Positions 7,560-14,528 of a stretch of 15,123 bases of DNA are shown in pieces; positions within the stretch are counted from its first letter, which is position 1; the number at the start of each line of letters is the position of its first letter. A program made the position numbers and the translations under genes. Below the pieces are notes generated by a model that made no database searches, was not told the origin of the DNA, and worked only from the letters and a program-made list of their open reading frames with translations. This DNA is from Bacteroidota bacterium (GTDB lineage Bacteria; Bacteroidota; Bacteroidia; Chitinophagales; Chitinophagaceae), in the NCBI GenBank assembly GCA_947461985.1, contig CANHNT010000014.1, positions 1 through 15,123 of the forward strand. Reading direction: 5' to 3'.

Positions 7560-8660
7560 ATGCTAAAAAAATATTTTTCAATTGCAATTTTATTTGCAAC
7601 AACTATTATAAGTTCAAATGCAATTGCAAAAAATAATTGCACCATCAAAGCGAGCATTTTGGATATGCAAGAAGGAACAATATTTATTCGAAATTTAACT
7701 TCCCCTAAAATAGATACTATTGTTATTACAAAAGGTTTATTTAGTTATAATTGTGAAATTAGTGAACCAACGCCTTTTGTTTTAATAGATGAAGCCAATC
7801 ATTATCAATTATTTTTTGCAGATCCCAATGCAACAATCAACATAAAATTGAAACGAAAAGAAATGCAGGTTACTGCCTTGGAAGGCTCAAAATCGCAAGA
7901 TGTTTTTCGTAAACTAATTAATGCAAATGAACCTTTGCAACAATTAGCAGCAAAATTACAACAAGATATCAATACTGAGGGAGCAAATAAAGACAGCATT
8001 GCTCAAGTATTAAATGCAATTAATATTCAATCTAAAAATAATTTTTATAGCTTTTTAAAAGAGAATAAAACATCCGAAGTTTCTTCATTTATTTTATTTA
8101 GTACCATTTCAAATGATAGAAATGTGAATACTAAAAGTGCCGATACTATGTATCAGTTATTAGAAGGAAAAGGAAAAACATCATTTTATGGAGTAGAATT
8201 AACAAAACTGATGAATAAATTAAAAGCGGTTGAAGTTGGATATTTTGCCCCAGACTTTACATTGCCAGATTCGACCGGAAATACAAAACATACTTTATCC
8301 AAAATTTATGGTCAAAATAAATATGTACTAATTGATTTTTGGGCTAGTTGGTGTGGACCTTGTAAAGCAGAAATTCCATTTTTAAAAACTGCTTATGAAC
8401 GATTTCATAACAAAGGATTCGAAATAGTAAGTGTTTCTTTAGACGATAAAAAACAAGCATGGTTAGCTGCATTAAGACAATATCAAATGCCTTGGATTCA
8501 TGTTTCAGACATCAAAGGATTTAGGAGTTTAGTCAATGAGTTATATCATGTACCATCTATTCCAAAAACTTTGTTGCTAGATAAAACAGGGAAAATAATC
8601 GCTACAGATTTAAGAGGACGAGCATTGGATTTAAAATTAGAAGAATTATTGAAGAAATAA
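7560..8660 (+). CDS. TlpA-like thiol-disulfide oxidoreductase, periplasmic paralogue
   Basis: 366 residues with the same layout as the preceding gene: signal peptide, DUF4369-like beta domain (about 25-110), helical linker, redoxin domain (about 225-366). The active site is WASWCGPCKAEIP with Cys265/Cys268, and the cis-proline is in PSIPKTL (Pro335). Unlike its neighbour it lacks a lipobox; the hydrophobic start ends at NAIAK, suggesting signal peptidase I cleavage after AIA and a soluble periplasmic protein. The two C-terminal domains share KGFEI, SLDD, W-HVSD and LRG segments, so the pair looks like a tandem duplication that diverged strongly in the N-terminal halves. The ATG at 7560 follows the upstream stop by six bases. 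Confidence 0.87.
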   Translation: MLKKYFSIAILFATTIISSNAIAKNNCTIKASILDMQEGTIFIRNLTSPKIDTIVITKGLFSYNCEISEPTPFVLIDEANHYQLFFADPNATINIKLKRKEMQVTALEGSKSQDVFRKLINANEPLQQLAAKLQQDINTEGANKDSIAQVLNAINIQSKNNFYSFLKENKTSEVSSFILFSTISNDRNVNTKSADTMYQLLEGKGKTSFYGVELTKLMNKLKAVEVGYFAPDFTLPDSTGNTKHTLSKIYGQNKYVLIDFWASWCGPCKAEIPFLKTAYERFHNKGFEIVSVSLDDKKQAWLAALRQYQMPWIHVSDIKGFRSLVNELYHVPSIPKTLLLDKTGKIIATDLRGRALDLKLEELLKK

Positions 8661-8748
8661 TATTTTTCTTCCAAAAAACCATTTTTATCAATCATCTGCC
8701 ATTATTACATACATTTAAGTTTGGAATATAATTTGTAAGTATCATACT

Positions 8749-9093
8749 ATGGAAAAAATCATTGCATCTCTTTTTTCAAAAAAGCCAAGTTTACTTTTTT
8801 GTATCGTCATGGATTTAATAGGCATGGCCTCTTTTCTCATTCCTGCTTTGGGCGAATGGTCTGATGTAGTATGGGCTCCTTTTTCTGCTTATATTTTCTA
8901 TCAAACATTTGGAGGTTTGGGAGGCATGTTGGGTGGAGCATTTTCATTTTTAGAAGAAATATTGCCCTTTACCGACATTATCCCTACTTTCACAATTGCT
9001 TGGTATATTCAAAATAAAGTAATGAAAAACGGAACCTTAAAAACAACTTCAAAAAATGAGATTGAAGATGCCGAAGTCATTGAAATTAAATAA
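8749..9093 (+). CDS. Conserved-looking small membrane protein, function unknown
   Basis: A 114-residue protein. I do not recognise a named family with confidence, though the sequence resembles short uncharacterised proteins I recall from other Bacteroidota. Hydrophobic segments are about 14-33, 38-53 and 76-87. Between them lie conserved-looking polar motifs: MDLIGMASFLIPALGEWSD (21-39), VWAPFSAYIF (41-50), a glycine-rich turn GGLGGMLGGAFS (55-66), and FLEEILPFTDIIPT (67-80) followed by TIAW. The acidic residues Glu69, Glu70 and Asp76 next to membrane segments are unusual for plain anchors. The C-terminal tail (about 97-114) is hydrophilic and acidic. It stands alone, with 88 bases before and 107 after it. 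Confidence 0.75.
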   Translation: MEKIIASLFSKKPSLLFCIVMDLIGMASFLIPALGEWSDVVWAPFSAYIFYQTFGGLGGMLGGAFSFLEEILPFTDIIPTFTIAWYIQNKVMKNGTLKTTSKNEIEDAEVIEIK

Positions 9094-9110
9094 GCCATTC
9101 AAATACAGTA

Positions 9111-9148
9111 TTATCATAATATAAAAATTAGTTTCCATTTTATGATAA
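9111..9148 (+). repeat. Inverted repeat after the small membrane protein gene
   Basis: Arms TTATCATAA (9111-9119) and TTATGATAA (9140-9148) are perfect complements around a 20-base loop, starting 17 bases after the preceding stop. There is no GC core or T tract, so it is a weak candidate terminator or a chance AT-rich palindrome. Confidence 0.3.
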
Positions 9149-9176
9149 ATTTCACAACTTCTATCATTTAAAAAAT

Positions 9177-9184
9177 TATTTTTG
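9177..9184 (+). promoter_or_regulatory. -7 element of the envC-like gene promoter
   Basis: TATTTTTG matches TAnnTTTG exactly and lies 16 bases before the TTG start at 9201, the same distance as the element before the TlpA pair. No clear -33 element is seen. Confidence 0.45.
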
Positions 9185-9200
9185 TAGCAATACTCATATT

Positions 9201-11102
9201 TTGACAAATAAAATTTTAATCATTTTTATTGTTTGCACACTGTTTTTTTCAGTTGGTTTTTCTCAAAAGAAATCTTCTGTAAAAAAGCTTGTCCGTAATT
9301 CAAAAGTAAAAGGCCTTTCGAGGGAGCAGTTAGAAAGTCAGCGATTGTCTATTATTGAAGAAATAAAACGAACACAAAATGAATTAGCTTCGTTGCAAAA
9401 AAACAAAAAAGCCAGTGTAGACGAGTTGTTAACTTTGCAAACCAAACTATCTGCTCGACAAAAATTAATTGGGAACATAAACAGTGAAATTTCAATTATT
9501 GATAATAACTTAAATATTGCCACTAGAGACGTAACCATTTTAAAAACAGCATTAGATACTTTGAAAAAACAGTATGCTGAAATGGTTCGATATACCTATA
9601 AAAATAGGACTTCCTCGGATTTAATTGTTTTTTTATTTTCATCTAATTCTTTTAATGATGCAATAAGGCGCTTACATTATGTGAAACAGTATAGAGGTTA
9701 CAGAGCCGACCAAGCAATGAAAATCACCTCTGCTAGCCAGCAACTCAATAATAAAATAACTGTTTTAAATAATGTAAAACAAAAGAAAGATTTTGTGTTG
9801 CAAGCTCAACAAATGCAAAGCAAAATATTGGAAGTTGAAACTGCTCAAAAAGACAAAGTTGTATCTGAAATAAAAGGTAAAGAAAAAGAATTAACCCTTG
9901 ACTTAGTTAAAAAGAAAAAAGAAGCAGAAAATTTAAATAATGCGATAGCCACTGTTATTAGAAGAGAAATTGAAATTGCACAAAAAAGAGCAATCGAAGA
10001 AAAAATGCGCATAGATAAAGAACGCAGACAAAAAGAATTGGCATTTAAAAAAGCCGAATTAAATAAAAAGTTACAAGAAGAGTCCTTAGTACAAAAAAGA
10101 AAGCTAGAAGAAGAAAATAGAAAATTGGCTTTAGCAAAAAAACAAGCTGAAGAAAGAGAGCGTCAAGCATTGGTTGATAAACAAAAAAGAGAAGAACAAG
10201 AGCAAAAATTAGTGCAGGAAAGAAAACAACGGGAAGAGCAAGAACGAAAGTTAGTTCAAGATAGAAAACAGCGGGAAGAGCAGGAGCGCAAAGCGTCAAA
10301 AATGCAAGAAGCCAAACGAATTGAACGAGAAAAAGAATTAGCCATTGAGAAAGAAAGACAAGAAGCACAAGAACAGCAACTAGCAAAGGCTAAAAAACAA
10401 CAAGACGAAAAACAACGAGATTTATTGGTAGAGAAGCAACGTCAAGAAGAGTATCAACGACGATTGACAGAGGATAAAAAGAAAAGAGAAATTCAAGAAC
10501 AACGAAATGCAAGTGCGCAACCCTATAACAATCCTCGTTACAATCCTTCATTGGCTAAAACAGATAAAGAAAAACAGTTGGAACTTGCGTATGATGAACC
10601 AGTAAAGCCCAAAGCCACTAATAGAACACTGGCTAGCGATGATTTTAAATATTCATTAACGCCTGTTGAACGAGAGTTAACTAATACGTTAGAAGCCAGT
10701 AAAGGTCGCCTGCCTTGGCCCGTTGAAAAAGGATATGTGGTTGAGCATTTTGGGAAAAATAAACACCCTGTTTTTAATATTGTTTCTGAAAATTATGGGG
10801 TAGATATTAGAACAAGTAGAGGTGCAATTGCAAGAAGCGTTTATCCGGGTGAAGTTATTTCTATTTTATCATTACCAGGAACAGGAAACACGGTTATTGT
10901 TAGTCATGGTTCATACTATACTGTTTATGGAAAACTGAGCAGCGTCAATGTTTCTAAAGGAAGTCGAGTTGGGCTTAAACAAAAAATTGGAACAGTTATG
11001 ATAAATGATGACGGCAATGCCAATTTTCATTTTGAAATTTGGAAAGCCGGAATCAATGGAGGGTCTTCTAAACTTAATCCTGAATTTTGGATTGCGCAAT
11101 AA
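9201..11102 (+). CDS. envC: EnvC-like murein hydrolase activator, degenerate LytM (M23) domain
   Basis: Predicted exported coiled-coil protein with a C-terminal LytM/M23 fold. E. coli EnvC is a catalytically dead LytM protein that activates amidases at the division septum; I infer a like role here. The start is TTG: no ATG precedes the signal peptide TNKILIIFIVCTLFFSVGFSQ, and the next in-frame Met is residue 129. Coiled coil covers about 35-125 and 175-435; residues 250-435 are very rich in K, E, R and Q. The LytM domain (about 503-633) lacks zinc ligands: the HxxxD His is Asn531 (Asp535 kept), the HLS-type His is Lys578, and HxH reads NFH (608-610). At 633 residues it is longer than the roughly 400 of E. 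coli EnvC, mainly through the coiled coil. No amidase gene is nearby. Confidence 0.85.
   Translation: MTNKILIIFIVCTLFFSVGFSQKKSSVKKLVRNSKVKGLSREQLESQRLSIIEEIKRTQNELASLQKNKKASVDELLTLQTKLSARQKLIGNINSEISIIDNNLNIATRDVTILKTALDTLKKQYAEMVRYTYKNRTSSDLIVFLFSSNSFNDAIRRLHYVKQYRGYRADQAMKITSASQQLNNKITVLNNVKQKKDFVLQAQQMQSKILEVETAQKDKVVSEIKGKEKELTLDLVKKKKEAENLNNAIATVIRREIEIAQKRAIEEKMRIDKERRQKELAFKKAELNKKLQEESLVQKRKLEEENRKLALAKKQAEERERQALVDKQKREEQEQKLVQERKQREEQERKLVQDRKQREEQERKASKMQEAKRIEREKELAIEKERQEAQEQQLAKAKKQQDEKQRDLLVEKQRQEEYQRRLTEDKKKREIQEQRNASAQPYNNPRYNPSLAKTDKEKQLELAYDEPVKPKATNRTLASDDFKYSLTPVERELTNTLEASKGRLPWPVEKGYVVEHFGKNKHPVFNIVSENYGVDIRTSRGAIARSVYPGEVISILSLPGTGNTVIVSHGSYYTVYGKLSSVNVSKGSRVGLKQKIGTVMINDDGNANFHFEIWKAGINGGSSKLNPEFWIAQ
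10149..10292 (+). repeat. 42-base tandem repeats inside the EnvC-like coiled coil
   Basis: Three in-frame 14-codon units (residues 317-330, 331-344 and 345-358) plus a partial fourth (359-364). Units two and three read EEQEQKLVQERKQR and EEQERKLVQDRKQR; the first, EERERQALVDKQKR, is more diverged. Synonymous differences between units point to an old duplication rather than a recent slippage event. Confidence 0.7.
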
Positions 11103-11186
11103 AAAATACTTACCCACAAATGTGAATTACTATTTCTTGCTATTTTTTAAAACTACTTTACTTTTACGATACAAAAATAAAGTACG

Positions 11187-11849
11187 ATGACGATAGAACA
11201 GATCATGTTGCAAAGTGAAGCTTTGATATTTGGATCCGATAAACCATTAACAGCTATTGATATTGCTCAATTAATAAAAGATACTGAATCTGAAGATGAA
11301 TTGGATTTGGCTAAATTACCCAATGCCCTAGAGGCAATTGTTGAAAAATATGCGGCTGATTTTTATCCGTTTGAAGTCAAACAAATAGGCGGTGGATATC
11401 AGTTTTTAAGCAAAAAGGAATTTTATCCAACCTTGGCAAAATTAAACGGTGAGAAGTACACTAAAAAATTATCTACGGCTGCCATGGAAACATTAGCTAT
11501 TATAGCTTACAAGCAGCCAATTACTAAGACAGACATAGAACATATTCGAGGTGTAAATTCTGATTACTCGGTACAAAAATTACTAGAAAAAGAACTTATT
11601 TTAATTGCTGGTAGAATGGAAGACGCAGTAGGCAAACCATTGCTTTTTACAACCTCTAAAAGTTTTATGGATTATTTAGGATTAAATAATTTAGACGAAT
11701 TGCCTAAATTATCTGAAATATTAAATCAAGAAATTGTCTTACCTACTTTAGCTGAAGAAGCCATGCCAGAAAGCGCTCATTTAGCAGTTTCTGCTGATGG
11801 TGAACTACTAGAAGTTGAAGACAACGATCCCTCAAATTCAGAAAACTAA
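11187..11849 (+). CDS. scpB: Segregation and condensation protein B
   Basis: Kleisin-interacting winged-helix protein (KITE family) that works with ScpA and the SMC ATPase to organise and segregate chromosomes. It has 220 residues. The N-terminal winged helix begins LQSEALIFGSDKPLTAIDIAQ (in overlapping pieces, 8-28). The second carries the strong ScpB signature KLSTAAMETLAIIAYKQPIT (94-113) followed by DIEHIRGVNSDYSVQKLLEK, AGRMEDAVGKPLLF and YLGLNNLDELPKL. The acidic tail (about 190-220) is variable in the family. The ATG at 11187 fits the usual start. scpA and smc are not in the window. An inverted repeat (11154-11160 with 11178-11184, 7-bp arms) ends two bases before the ATG. A terminator follows. 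Confidence 0.94.
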   Translation: MTIEQIMLQSEALIFGSDKPLTAIDIAQLIKDTESEDELDLAKLPNALEAIVEKYAADFYPFEVKQIGGGYQFLSKKEFYPTLAKLNGEKYTKKLSTAAMETLAIIAYKQPITKTDIEHIRGVNSDYSVQKLLEKELILIAGRMEDAVGKPLLFTTSKSFMDYLGLNNLDELPKLSEILNQEIVLPTLAEEAMPESAHLAVSADGELLEVEDNDPSNSEN

Positions 11850-11868
11850 TCATACTTTTTAGAATTTG

Positions 11869-11896
11869 AAAACCGACTTTCGAGTCGGTTTTTTTT
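11869..11896. terminator. Bidirectional terminator between scpB and the ABC permease gene
   Basis: Stem AAAACCGACT (11869-11878) with AGTCGGTTTT (11883-11892) around a TTCG tetraloop, followed by T to 11896. The A run on the left and T run on the right let it work for scpB (plus) and for the convergent permease gene (minus), whose stop is at 11902. Confidence 0.92.
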
Positions 11897-11901
11897 ATGC
11901 T

Positions 11902-13152
11902 TTACTCATAACGCAATGCATTAATAGGATTGAGTTTGCTGGCTTTTATAGCAGGATAAATGCCAGCCAATAAACCCACTACTAAACATATTGAGAAACC
12001 AATAAATATCCATAACCAAGGGATTAAAAAATCAGTTTTTAATACCAGTGAAATTAAATTGCCTATTAAAATGCCAATTGTTATGCCAATGAAGCCACCT
12101 TTTAAACTGATGTAAATAGCCTCTGTTAAAAACTGCATCCGAATGGTTGCGCTATTGGCTCCAATGGCTTTTGACAATCCAATTTCTCGTGTTCTTTCGG
12201 CAACCGAAACCAGCATAATATTCATTAAACCAATGGCTGCACCCAACAACGTAATAAAACCGATTAAACTAGCTGATAAGGTAACGAAACTCAGGTTGCT
12301 AATTAAAGAATTGGCTATTTCGTCATTTTTATTAATAGCAAACGTATTTTCTTCATTTACTTTTAATTTTCGGGATTTGCGCATGGCTCCTTCTGCTTCA
12401 TCTACAGCCATATTCATATATTTGATGTCATTCACCCAAACAGAAACAACTGCTGATTTAGTCGAAATGGCATATCGTTGACGAGCATTTTGCATAGGAA
12501 TAATAACCATATTATCGGTTCGATTTACAAAGCTCGAACCTTTGCTTTCCATTACCCCCAGCACCTTATATTTTTCGTCCCCTACAGAAATTGTATTATT
12601 GATAGCCTCCTCTACATTACTAAAATATTTAGTAGCAATATCGTTTCCTAAAATACAAAAATTAACACCAGAGGCCGTTTCGGTAGTCGTAAAATTTCTT
12701 CCGGCTGCTAAATTGGTGCCCGATACTTTTAAATATTTTTCGTCGGAGCCCATTACAATTACATTAGGATTCGATTTTTTTGTTCCTTTTTTTATCGTAG
12801 CTCCATTATTTGCGACTACACTCAAGCTAACTTCTGCTGGATATTGAAAATAGCGCATGAAATTGTCGGCATCTTGCAATGAAATTCTACTTTCAGTTTC
12901 GCTTTGGTTGATGCGTTTTTTGCCCCCATGTTTTTTGGATTTGGCTAAAATACTTTGCGATGTAATGGTAAATGTGTTGGCTCCCATACTCGTAAAATTA
13001 TTGTATATAGAGCCTTTAAGCACTTCAATAATGGTTACAATACCAATTAACGCAGTAATGCCAATAGCAATAATAGCAACCGTTAAGTTTGCTCGTAAAC
13101 GATTGCTTTTTATCGCATTTTTAGCTAATGATATGATATCTTTTGTTTTCAA
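11902..13152 (-). CDS. MacB/FtsX-type ABC transporter permease
   Basis: Inner-membrane subunit of a MacB/LolC-like ABC system, 416 residues. Layout: TM1 about 22-45, a large periplasmic MacB_PCD-type domain (about 46-285), then the FtsX domain with TM2 about 288-316, TM3 about 345-371 and TM4 about 376-397. Family signatures are GLMNIMLVSVAERTREIGLS-KAIGA (308-331) and AGIYPAIKASKLNPINALRYE in overlapping pieces at the C-terminus. MacB-type systems use mechanotransmission to drive periplasmic events such as lipoprotein or peptide export; the substrate here is unknown. The start codon is TTG at 13152-13150; no in-frame ATG precedes it, and the N-terminus MKTKDIISLAKNAIKSNRLR fits the family. 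No ATPase or membrane-fusion gene is adjacent. It ends at a shared terminator. Confidence 0.9.
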   Translation of the reverse strand: MKTKDIISLAKNAIKSNRLRANLTVAIIAIGITALIGIVTIIEVLKGSIYNNFTSMGANTFTITSQSILAKSKKHGGKKRINQSETESRISLQDADNFMRYFQYPAEVSLSVVANNGATIKKGTKKSNPNVIVMGSDEKYLKVSGTNLAAGRNFTTTETASGVNFCILGNDIATKYFSNVEEAINNTISVGDEKYKVLGVMESKGSSFVNRTDNMVIIPMQNARQRYAISTKSAVVSVWVNDIKYMNMAVDEAEGAMRKSRKLKVNEENTFAINKNDEIANSLISNLSFVTLSASLIGFITLLGAAIGLMNIMLVSVAERTREIGLSKAIGANSATIRMQFLTEAIYISLKGGFIGITIGILIGNLISLVLKTDFLIPWLWIFIGFSICLVVGLLAGIYPAIKASKLNPINALRYE

Positions 13153-13159
13153 TCTATTG

Positions 13160-13167
13160 CAAATATA
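13160..13167 (-). promoter_or_regulatory. -7 element of the ABC permease promoter
   Basis: On the minus strand TATATTTG matches TAnnTTTG exactly. Only seven bases separate it from the TTG start codon, so a transcript from here would be nearly leaderless. The nearest upstream TTG on this strand is about 26 bases away, too far for a standard -33. Confidence 0.5.
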
Positions 13168-13354
13168 GTTGTATGCAGGCGGATGTCGGTTATCAAGTAA
13201 CTATTTTTTGAATATCAAGTTTTTTCTTTGTGCTTCGAGTTTGAAGTTTCAAGAAAAGATTTATTTTTTGTTGGCAATAAGAATTTATCTTTTGCAATAT
13301 ACATTCCAACAACTGACAATTTTTTATGGATTAGAAACAGAACAATTACAATGT

Positions 13355-13396
13355 GAATAAAAAATCCGAAACAAGCTTGTTTCGGATTTTTTATTC
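13355..13396 (-). terminator. 42-base perfect palindrome, terminator of the cvpA unit
   Basis: Arms 13355-13375 and 13376-13396 are exact reverse complements over all 21 bp, with CCGAAACAAG/CTTGTTTCGG at the centre and A/T runs outside. It starts ten bases after the cvpA stop in the minus direction. In RNA it would form a long hairpin with the outer A-U part serving as the U tract. Confidence 0.88.
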
Positions 13397-13406
13397 ATCT
13401 ATTTTT

Positions 13407-13934
13407 TTATTTTGCTGCTTGTTGTGTTAGCCCTTTAATTTGTTGAAATAAATTTTTCATTAAAGGAAGATAGTCTGAGCCGAGCTCAATCACTTTGGGA
13501 GAAATTGGCTCAATGTAAGTATATGTTTTAGCATCTTTTTTTAACTCTGGTCCTAAAATATTTACTTGGTTAAATAACCAAACCAAGGTGCTTACAATAA
13601 AAATGGTCATCAAAGAATAAAGTACACCTCCCAATATTTTGTTTGCCCAACCGAGTAAAACGGCCTCCAATAATTTTTCAACTAATTTAATTCCAAAACG
13701 GAAAAGAAAAACGACCAATACAAAGATTAATATAAATGAAATTAGCAAGGTGTATTGACTGGTCATGATGTTTTGTTTAAACAAATAATCTGCTACTTGA
13801 TGCGACAATTTCAATGAAAGCAATATGCCTATCACTACAGAAACCATTGAAAAAATAGCCCATAGAATTCCTTTTTTCCAACCCCGGTAAAAAGAAATGC
13901 AAATCAATATTAAAACAATGCCATCGAAAACCAT
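13407..13934 (-). CDS. cvpA: CvpA family membrane protein
   Basis: Inner-membrane protein of 175 residues. CvpA was first linked to colicin V production in E. coli and is widespread; its molecular role is not settled. Four hydrophobic segments are visible at about 4-17, 24-43, 62-82 and 101-121, with FYRGWKKGILWAIFSM between the first two and GWANKILGGVLYSLMTIFIV (95-114) in the last, both typical of the family. The C-terminal tail (about 125-175) is hydrophilic and ends in a Gln/Ala/Lys-rich segment. The ATG overlaps the upstream yqeY stop by one base (TAATG), implying translational coupling, and a strong palindromic terminator follows. Confidence 0.85.
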   Translation of the reverse strand: MVFDGIVLILICISFYRGWKKGILWAIFSMVSVVIGILLSLKLSHQVADYLFKQNIMTSQYTLLISFILIFVLVVFLFRFGIKLVEKLLEAVLLGWANKILGGVLYSLMTIFIVSTLVWLFNQVNILGPELKKDAKTYTYIEPISPKVIELGSDYLPLMKNLFQQIKGLTQQAAK

Positions 13935-14383
13935 TAGCCTAATAATTGTTTAGCCATTGCCGAAATAGCTTTGCCGTCTGTTTTGCCAGCTAATTTTTTA
14001 GAAGCAGCTCCCATCACCTTACCCATATCGGCACCCGATGTAGCTCCTACTTCTGCAATCACTTGTTGAATCGCTTCACGCAATTCTTCTTCCGTCATTT
14101 GTTTGGGCAAAAATTTTTCAATTACTTCCAACTCATCTCGTTCTTTTTGCGCCAAGTCTTCTCTGTTTTGTGCTACAAAAATCTCTAATGAATCTTTCCG
14201 TTGTTTTGCCAATTTTTGTAAAATTTTCATTTCATCGTCTTCTGTTATTTCTCCTACTTTACCTTCAGCCGTTTTTGCTAATAGTAAAGCCGCTTTTATC
14301 GCTCTTAATCCACGAAGTGCAGCCTCGTTTTTTGCAATCATTGCTGCTTTTAACTCCGTCATGATATTTATTTCTAAAGACAT
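13934..14383 (-). CDS. yqeY: GatB/YqeY domain protein
   Basis: Helical cytosolic protein of 149 residues resembling the C-terminal tail domain of GatB, the tRNA-dependent amidotransferase subunit; free-standing YqeY proteins are presumed to touch tRNA but their function is unproven. Typical segments are LKAAMIAKNEAALRGLRAIK near the N-terminus, EDDEMKILQKLAKQRKDSLE in the middle, and the tail pattern FLPKQMTEEEL then GADMGKVMGAASKKLAGKTDG. I prefer the ATG at 14383 (MSLEIN) because YqeY proteins usually begin MSL; a second ATG lies at 14362. It is the first gene of the yqeY-cvpA unit, with 145 bases between it and gldC. Confidence 0.92.
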   Translation of the reverse strand: MSLEINIMTELKAAMIAKNEAALRGLRAIKAALLLAKTAEGKVGEITEDDEMKILQKLAKQRKDSLEIFVAQNREDLAQKERDELEVIEKFLPKQMTEEELREAIQQVIAEVGATSGADMGKVMGAASKKLAGKTDGKAISAMAKQLLG

Positions 14384-14528
14384 ATTTTTAAGTATTTAAT
14401 TGTTAATTATTAAGGGTTAATTATTGTTTAGAAGTTTAGTTTAATAAAGAACGGCTGATTGCAAACTGCTTACTGTATATTGCCCATTTGCTTTCCTGCC
14501 AACCAACAACCGACATCAGCCAACGTTT

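Noticed and set aside
10045..10386. Minus-strand reading of 113 codons opposite the EnvC-like coiled coil.
   Set aside because: It is a by-product of the repetitive Lys/Glu codons on the plus strand, giving a Leu/Phe/Val-rich chain with no family resemblance.
11005..11190. A 61-codon plus-strand reading overlapping the end of the EnvC-like gene and the start of scpB.
   Set aside because: Most of it lies inside the conserved LytM domain in another frame, and the tail is AT-rich spacer.
12143..13168. Three long plus-strand readings (12143-12481, 12542-12847, 12857-13168) opposite the ABC permease.
   Set aside because: The minus-strand permease has clear family signatures across the whole span, so these are shadows of it.
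13169..13360. A 63-codon plus-strand reading in the gap between the permease and cvpA.
   Set aside because: Low-complexity AT-rich translation, no recognised motif, and it runs into the palindromic terminator.
14403..14425. Short direct repeat TTAATTATT (14403-14411 and 14417-14425) between yqeY and gldC, considered as a regulator site or iteron.
   Set aside because: Only two AT-rich copies of nine bases; chance is a sufficient explanation.
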